Shown here: positions 61,551-64,000 of the stretch, piece after piece | How positions within the stretch are numbered: the first letter of the stretch is position 1 | Layout: each line of letters begins with the position of its first letter | Source: Cupriavidus sp. YR651 | GTDB taxonomy: Bacteria > Pseudomonadota > Gammaproteobacteria > Burkholderiales > Burkholderiaceae | Direction: 5' to 3' | DNA length: 64,000 nucleotides | Assembly (NCBI RefSeq): GCF_900101625.1 | Contig: NZ_FMYZ01000003.1 | Span: 62,001-126,000 of the forward strand | Notes under the pieces: model-generated | What the model was told of the DNA's origin: nothing | Seen by the model: the letters and a program-made list of their open reading frames with translations, nothing else | Databases searched by the model: none | Position numbers and translations under genes: made by a program

Positions 61551-61735
61551 CCGGAATCAATCGGCCCGTTCCGAATGCGGGCGAGAACTTTCGTTATCTG
61601 TGCGGTATGTTTCCTAATTCCCGCGGCATTTGATTTGCGACAGTTTGGGGCTGTGCCACTTCGGGAAAAAGCCCTCGATACGGTGCTCGTGTTCAGGTCC
61701 TGCCTGAGCGGCCGTCCGCGTCGAATGCGGACGTA
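61551..61735. other. Intergenic region
   Basis: 185 bases separating the peptidase gene from the surface-modification genes. No gene or repeat recognised. Confidence 0.5.
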
Positions 61736-62389
61736 TCAGATCCGGAAGTATTCCGCCGCCGCGCGTTCGTAGGCGGGCTTGAACACCAGGTCGCCGCCCT
61801 CGCCCGCATACGTCAGGCAGTCGCCCGGTGTTTCGCGGTTCAGCACGCTGACCCCCTGGGAGATCACGGAGCCGTTGCGCACATGGCTGCGGCCGATGAT
61901 CGCCGAATTGGGATACATCACCACGCCTTCGCCGATGACCGGCGCCACGCCGTGGTTCTTGCCGACCGTGGAGTTCTGGTACAGCACCAGGTAGTTGCCG
62001 TACGTCGCCTTGGCCAGCACGATGCCGACCGAATGGCCGATGAAAAACACCTCGGGCATGTCGATCTCGTAGAACAGATCGATCGCGTTCAGCGTCTTGT
62101 TGAGCAGGAACAGCTTCGTGCAAACCTCGGCGTTGCGCTCGTTGCGCCAGATCGTATTGGCCAGGTAGTACAGGAACTGGCAGTACTGCGACGAGTGGAG
62201 GTAGTTGAACTGGCCGGGCCGCCACATCCGCACGGCGTCGATGCAGCGCCCCACGCGTGCGAGCGATTCGTCGAGGTGCCGCAACACCACCGGCAGCAGC
62301 GCATCGGCGCGGCCGTCCGGCACGAGGTTGGCCACCTGCGCGCAGGTGTAGGCCGCCAGAGACTCGCGGGTATGGCCGATCAGTTCCAT
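61736..62389 (-). CDS. Serine acetyltransferase-like left-handed beta-helix acyltransferase
   Basis: 217 residues; GAGGGGATC before the ATG. N-terminal helical part, then hexapeptide repeats at the C-terminus (FFIGHSVGIVLAKATYGNYL, GVVMYPNSAIIGRSHVRNGS). LbH transferase of the CysE/sugar O-acetyltransferase type, with HSVGIV as a typical first coil. With the adjacent epimerase it suggests modification of a sugar for the flagellin or a surface glycan. It overlaps the epimerase gene by 10 nt. Confidence 0.88.
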   Translation of the reverse strand: MELIGHTRESLAAYTCAQVANLVPDGRADALLPVVLRHLDESLARVGRCIDAVRMWRPGQFNYLHSSQYCQFLYYLANTIWRNERNAEVCTKLFLLNKTLNAIDLFYEIDMPEVFFIGHSVGIVLAKATYGNYLVLYQNSTVGKNHGVAPVIGEGVVMYPNSAIIGRSHVRNGSVISQGVSVLNRETPGDCLTYAGEGGDLVFKPAYERAAAEYFRI

Positions 62390-63189
62390 GTCTTGATCCC
62401 CTCCAGGTAGGTCGATACCACCTCCAGCACGCCGCGCGGCGCGACGTCCAGCGCCCGCAGCGCCGTGGTGCTGCAGATCGCCGCGCGCTGCTCGGGAGAC
62501 GCGCGCGTCAGCGAAATATCCCAGCCTTGCCGGTTGAAGGCTTCCGCCAGCGCGGCATTGGAGACGTTCTCGCCGCTGGCGACGTTGAAAATGCCCTCGG
62601 CCTTGCGCGTCGAGATGGCGGTCAGGGCATGCACCACATCGTCCAGATGGATGTAGTCGCGCACGAAGCCGCCATCGCTGTCGAGCCGGAAGGCCCGTTC
62701 CGTGGCGGCGCGGATCAGCCATTCGGACAGGAAGCCCGGCGATTCGGGCTCCCAGTCGAACACGCACGACAGCCGCGCGACGGCGGCACGGCCCGCGGCC
62801 ACGGTCAGGCAGAGGTTTTCGCCCAGCCCCTTGGACAGGTCGTACAGCGCACGCGGATTGGCCGGCTGCAGCGTCAGCGCGGCACCCTCGTCGCCCACGG
62901 GCAGGTTCGACGAGTCGTAGAGCCGCGTGGATGACAGATACACCAGGTGCGAATAGCGGCCGGCGCGCAGCACGTCCGCCAGCAGCGTGACGTGCGCGGT
63001 CACCGTGTCGAACGGCCTTGCCGCGTAATCGGCGGTCAGGCCCGCGCAGTAGTACACATGGCCGAGCTCGCGCGTGAACAACGCACGATCGCCCCGCGCG
63101 GGCACCCACACCTCATGGCCGGCGCGCCGCAGCGCTTCCGCCAGGCGGCGGCCGACAAAGCCGGCCCCGCCGATCACCGTACAGCGCAT
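62380..63189 (-). CDS. NAD-dependent epimerase/dehydratase
   Basis: 269 residues. Rossmann motif VIGGAGFVGRRLAEALRRAG, SSTRLY and catalytic YDLSKGLGE (Tyr-x-x-x-Lys). FNVASGENVSNAALAEAF is typical of nucleotide-sugar epimerases/dehydratases. Predicted nucleotide-sugar biosynthesis; follows the FkbM-like gene by 8 nt on the same strand, in one operon with the acyltransferase. Confidence 0.92.
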   Translation of the reverse strand: MRCTVIGGAGFVGRRLAEALRRAGHEVWVPARGDRALFTRELGHVYYCAGLTADYAARPFDTVTAHVTLLADVLRAGRYSHLVYLSSTRLYDSSNLPVGDEGAALTLQPANPRALYDLSKGLGENLCLTVAAGRAAVARLSCVFDWEPESPGFLSEWLIRAATERAFRLDSDGGFVRDYIHLDDVVHALTAISTRKAEGIFNVASGENVSNAALAEAFNRQGWDISLTRASPEQRAAICSTTALRALDVAPRGVLEVVSTYLEGIKTWN

Positions 63190-63197
63190 GACTGGCC

Positions 63198-64000
63198 TCA
63201 GTTGACGGGGTGGTGCAGGGCCGGATCACGGTGCCACAGCAGCTTGGGGCTCACGCCCGGCACCACGGCGAAGTCCTTGCCTTGCAGCAGCGACGGATCC
63301 TTGACGGCGACCATGTTGAAGCCGTGTGCCGGGCCTTCGAGGAAGACGTCGGTCACCGGCACCAGTTCCACCGGGCGGCCTTGCATGTCGACATTCGAGT
63401 TGAAGTCGCGCACGGCGTACACGTGGTAGCCAAAGCCCTTCAGCAGGCGAATGATCTCGGCGTTCTCCAGTCCGGCGCTCCAGTCGACGTAGTGGCGATG
63501 CACCTCGAACACCAGGTTCGGGGCCTCGCCGGCCGGCCGGGCCAGCTGCTTCGCGGCGCCCTTGAACACGTTGAGCTCGGCGCCCTCGATGTCCAGCATG
63601 ATCAGGCTCAGCTTGTCCAGCTTCTGCTGCGCGCAATAGTCGTCGATCGTCACCGTGGCAAAGCTGTCGTCGCCGGCGGGGCCGTCGCTGTGCTCGGCGT
63701 GGGCGAACGAGTCGTGGCCGACCAGGCGCAGTTGCGTGGTGCTGTCCGACCACAGGCCCAGGCGCCAGCTGCGGATGTTCTCCACCTTGTTCAGTTCCGC
63801 GTTGTTGCGCAGCATGCCGAGCTGGTCGGCATTGGGCTCGAACGCGTGGCAGGTGCCGCCGGCCTGTGCCAGGCGGCGCGCCATCAGGATCACCTGGTCG
63901 CCGAAGTAGGCGCCGCCCACCACGGCGTTGCCGCCTTTTTCGCACAGCTTCAGCAGCAGCTTGGTGGTCTGCGGTTCCCAGACGTGGTCCGGCTGTGCCG
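63198..64000 (-). CDS. FkbM-family methyltransferase, cut by window edge
   Basis: The frame is open to the right edge, so the start is outside. About 267 residues are visible. S-adenosylmethionine-binding region: NAVVGGAYFGDQVILMARRL and GTCHAFEPNADQLGMLRNNA, then LSLIMLDIEGAELNVFKGAA, the FkbM fold with Asp-x-Glu-Gly. Probably O-methylates a sugar of a surface glycan or flagellin, in line with the neighbours. Confidence 0.92.
   Translation of the reverse strand, partial: AQPDHVWEPQTTKLLLKLCEKGGNAVVGGAYFGDQVILMARRLAQAGGTCHAFEPNADQLGMLRNNAELNKVENIRSWRLGLWSDSTTQLRLVGHDSFAHAEHSDGPAGDDSFATVTIDDYCAQQKLDKLSLIMLDIEGAELNVFKGAAKQLARPAGEAPNLVFEVHRHYVDWSAGLENAEIIRLLKGFGYHVYAVRDFNSNVDMQGRPVELVPVTDVFLEGPAHGFNMVAVKDPSLLQGKDFAVVPGVSPKLLWHRDPALHHPVN

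Overview
The window joins two very different DNA segments. Bases 1 to about 20,600 are an accessory region: moderate GC, many genes without recognisable function, short intergenic repeats, and a five-gene Tn7-like transposition module. Bases from about 20,700 to 64,000 are GC-rich ordinary chromosome of a betaproteobacterium. Several Bug/TctC solute-binding proteins, a fliE gene divergent from fliFGHIJK, an ada-alkB pair and many LysR, AraC and GntR regulators point to Burkholderiaceae, most likely Cupriavidus or a close relative (inference from gene content, not from a marker gene).

Accessory region: (1) the C-terminal part of a very large helical protein that enters from the left edge, overlapped by a second gene (3-4242), possibly a defence pair; (2) two neighbouring genes with the H-NS DNA-binding motif (4455-5218); (3) a repeat-rich, gene-poor stretch (5219-6046) with two exact 76-bp tandem copies and many GAGGATAT motifs; (4) small cargo genes (6047-12136), including a Cys-rich protein, a zinc-ribbon operon, a lamin-tail-like protein, two overlapping sister genes, a tandem DUF6471 protein and a HAD-like protein without its nucleophile; (5) the transposition module tnsC-like, tniQ/tnsD-like, second tniQ/tnsD-like, tnsA and tnsB (12265-20000); (6) a non-coding tail (20001-20882) with a perfect 29-bp inverted repeat, two near-identical 21-bp repeats that resemble TnsB-binding sites, and a terminator. 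The right end of the element probably lies between 20,605 and about 20,660. The left end is not visible and probably lies outside the window.

Chromosomal region: twin translationally coupled winged-helix/NTPase regulators (20919-25393); a DUF1275 membrane protein; a GlxA-type AraC regulator; a SLAC1/TehA transporter; an alpha/beta hydrolase; a secreted DPYTDGAK-repeat protein; a LysR gene followed by a Bug gene; a LysE exporter; an EAL phosphodiesterase; an Old Yellow Enzyme with a VOC protein; and a Tat-exported intradiol dioxygenase. A catabolic operon on the minus strand (IlvD/Edd dehydratase, RraA-like, two Bug proteins, hydroxyacid dehydrogenase; 44148 to 38463) faces a GntR regulator, with a perfect ACTAATATATTAGT palindrome between them. 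Next come a VOC protein, a DMT exporter, an orphan HipB-like regulator, an SLC13 permease with a divergent AraC regulator, the ada-alkB repair operon and a secreted hydrolase.

The last part is the flagellar operon fliFGHIJK (minus strand, with the usual short overlaps) and divergent fliE. It is followed by an M35-like metallopeptidase overlapping an OmpA-like gene, and by sugar or surface-modification genes: a left-handed beta-helix acyltransferase, an epimerase, and an FkbM methyltransferase cut by the right edge.
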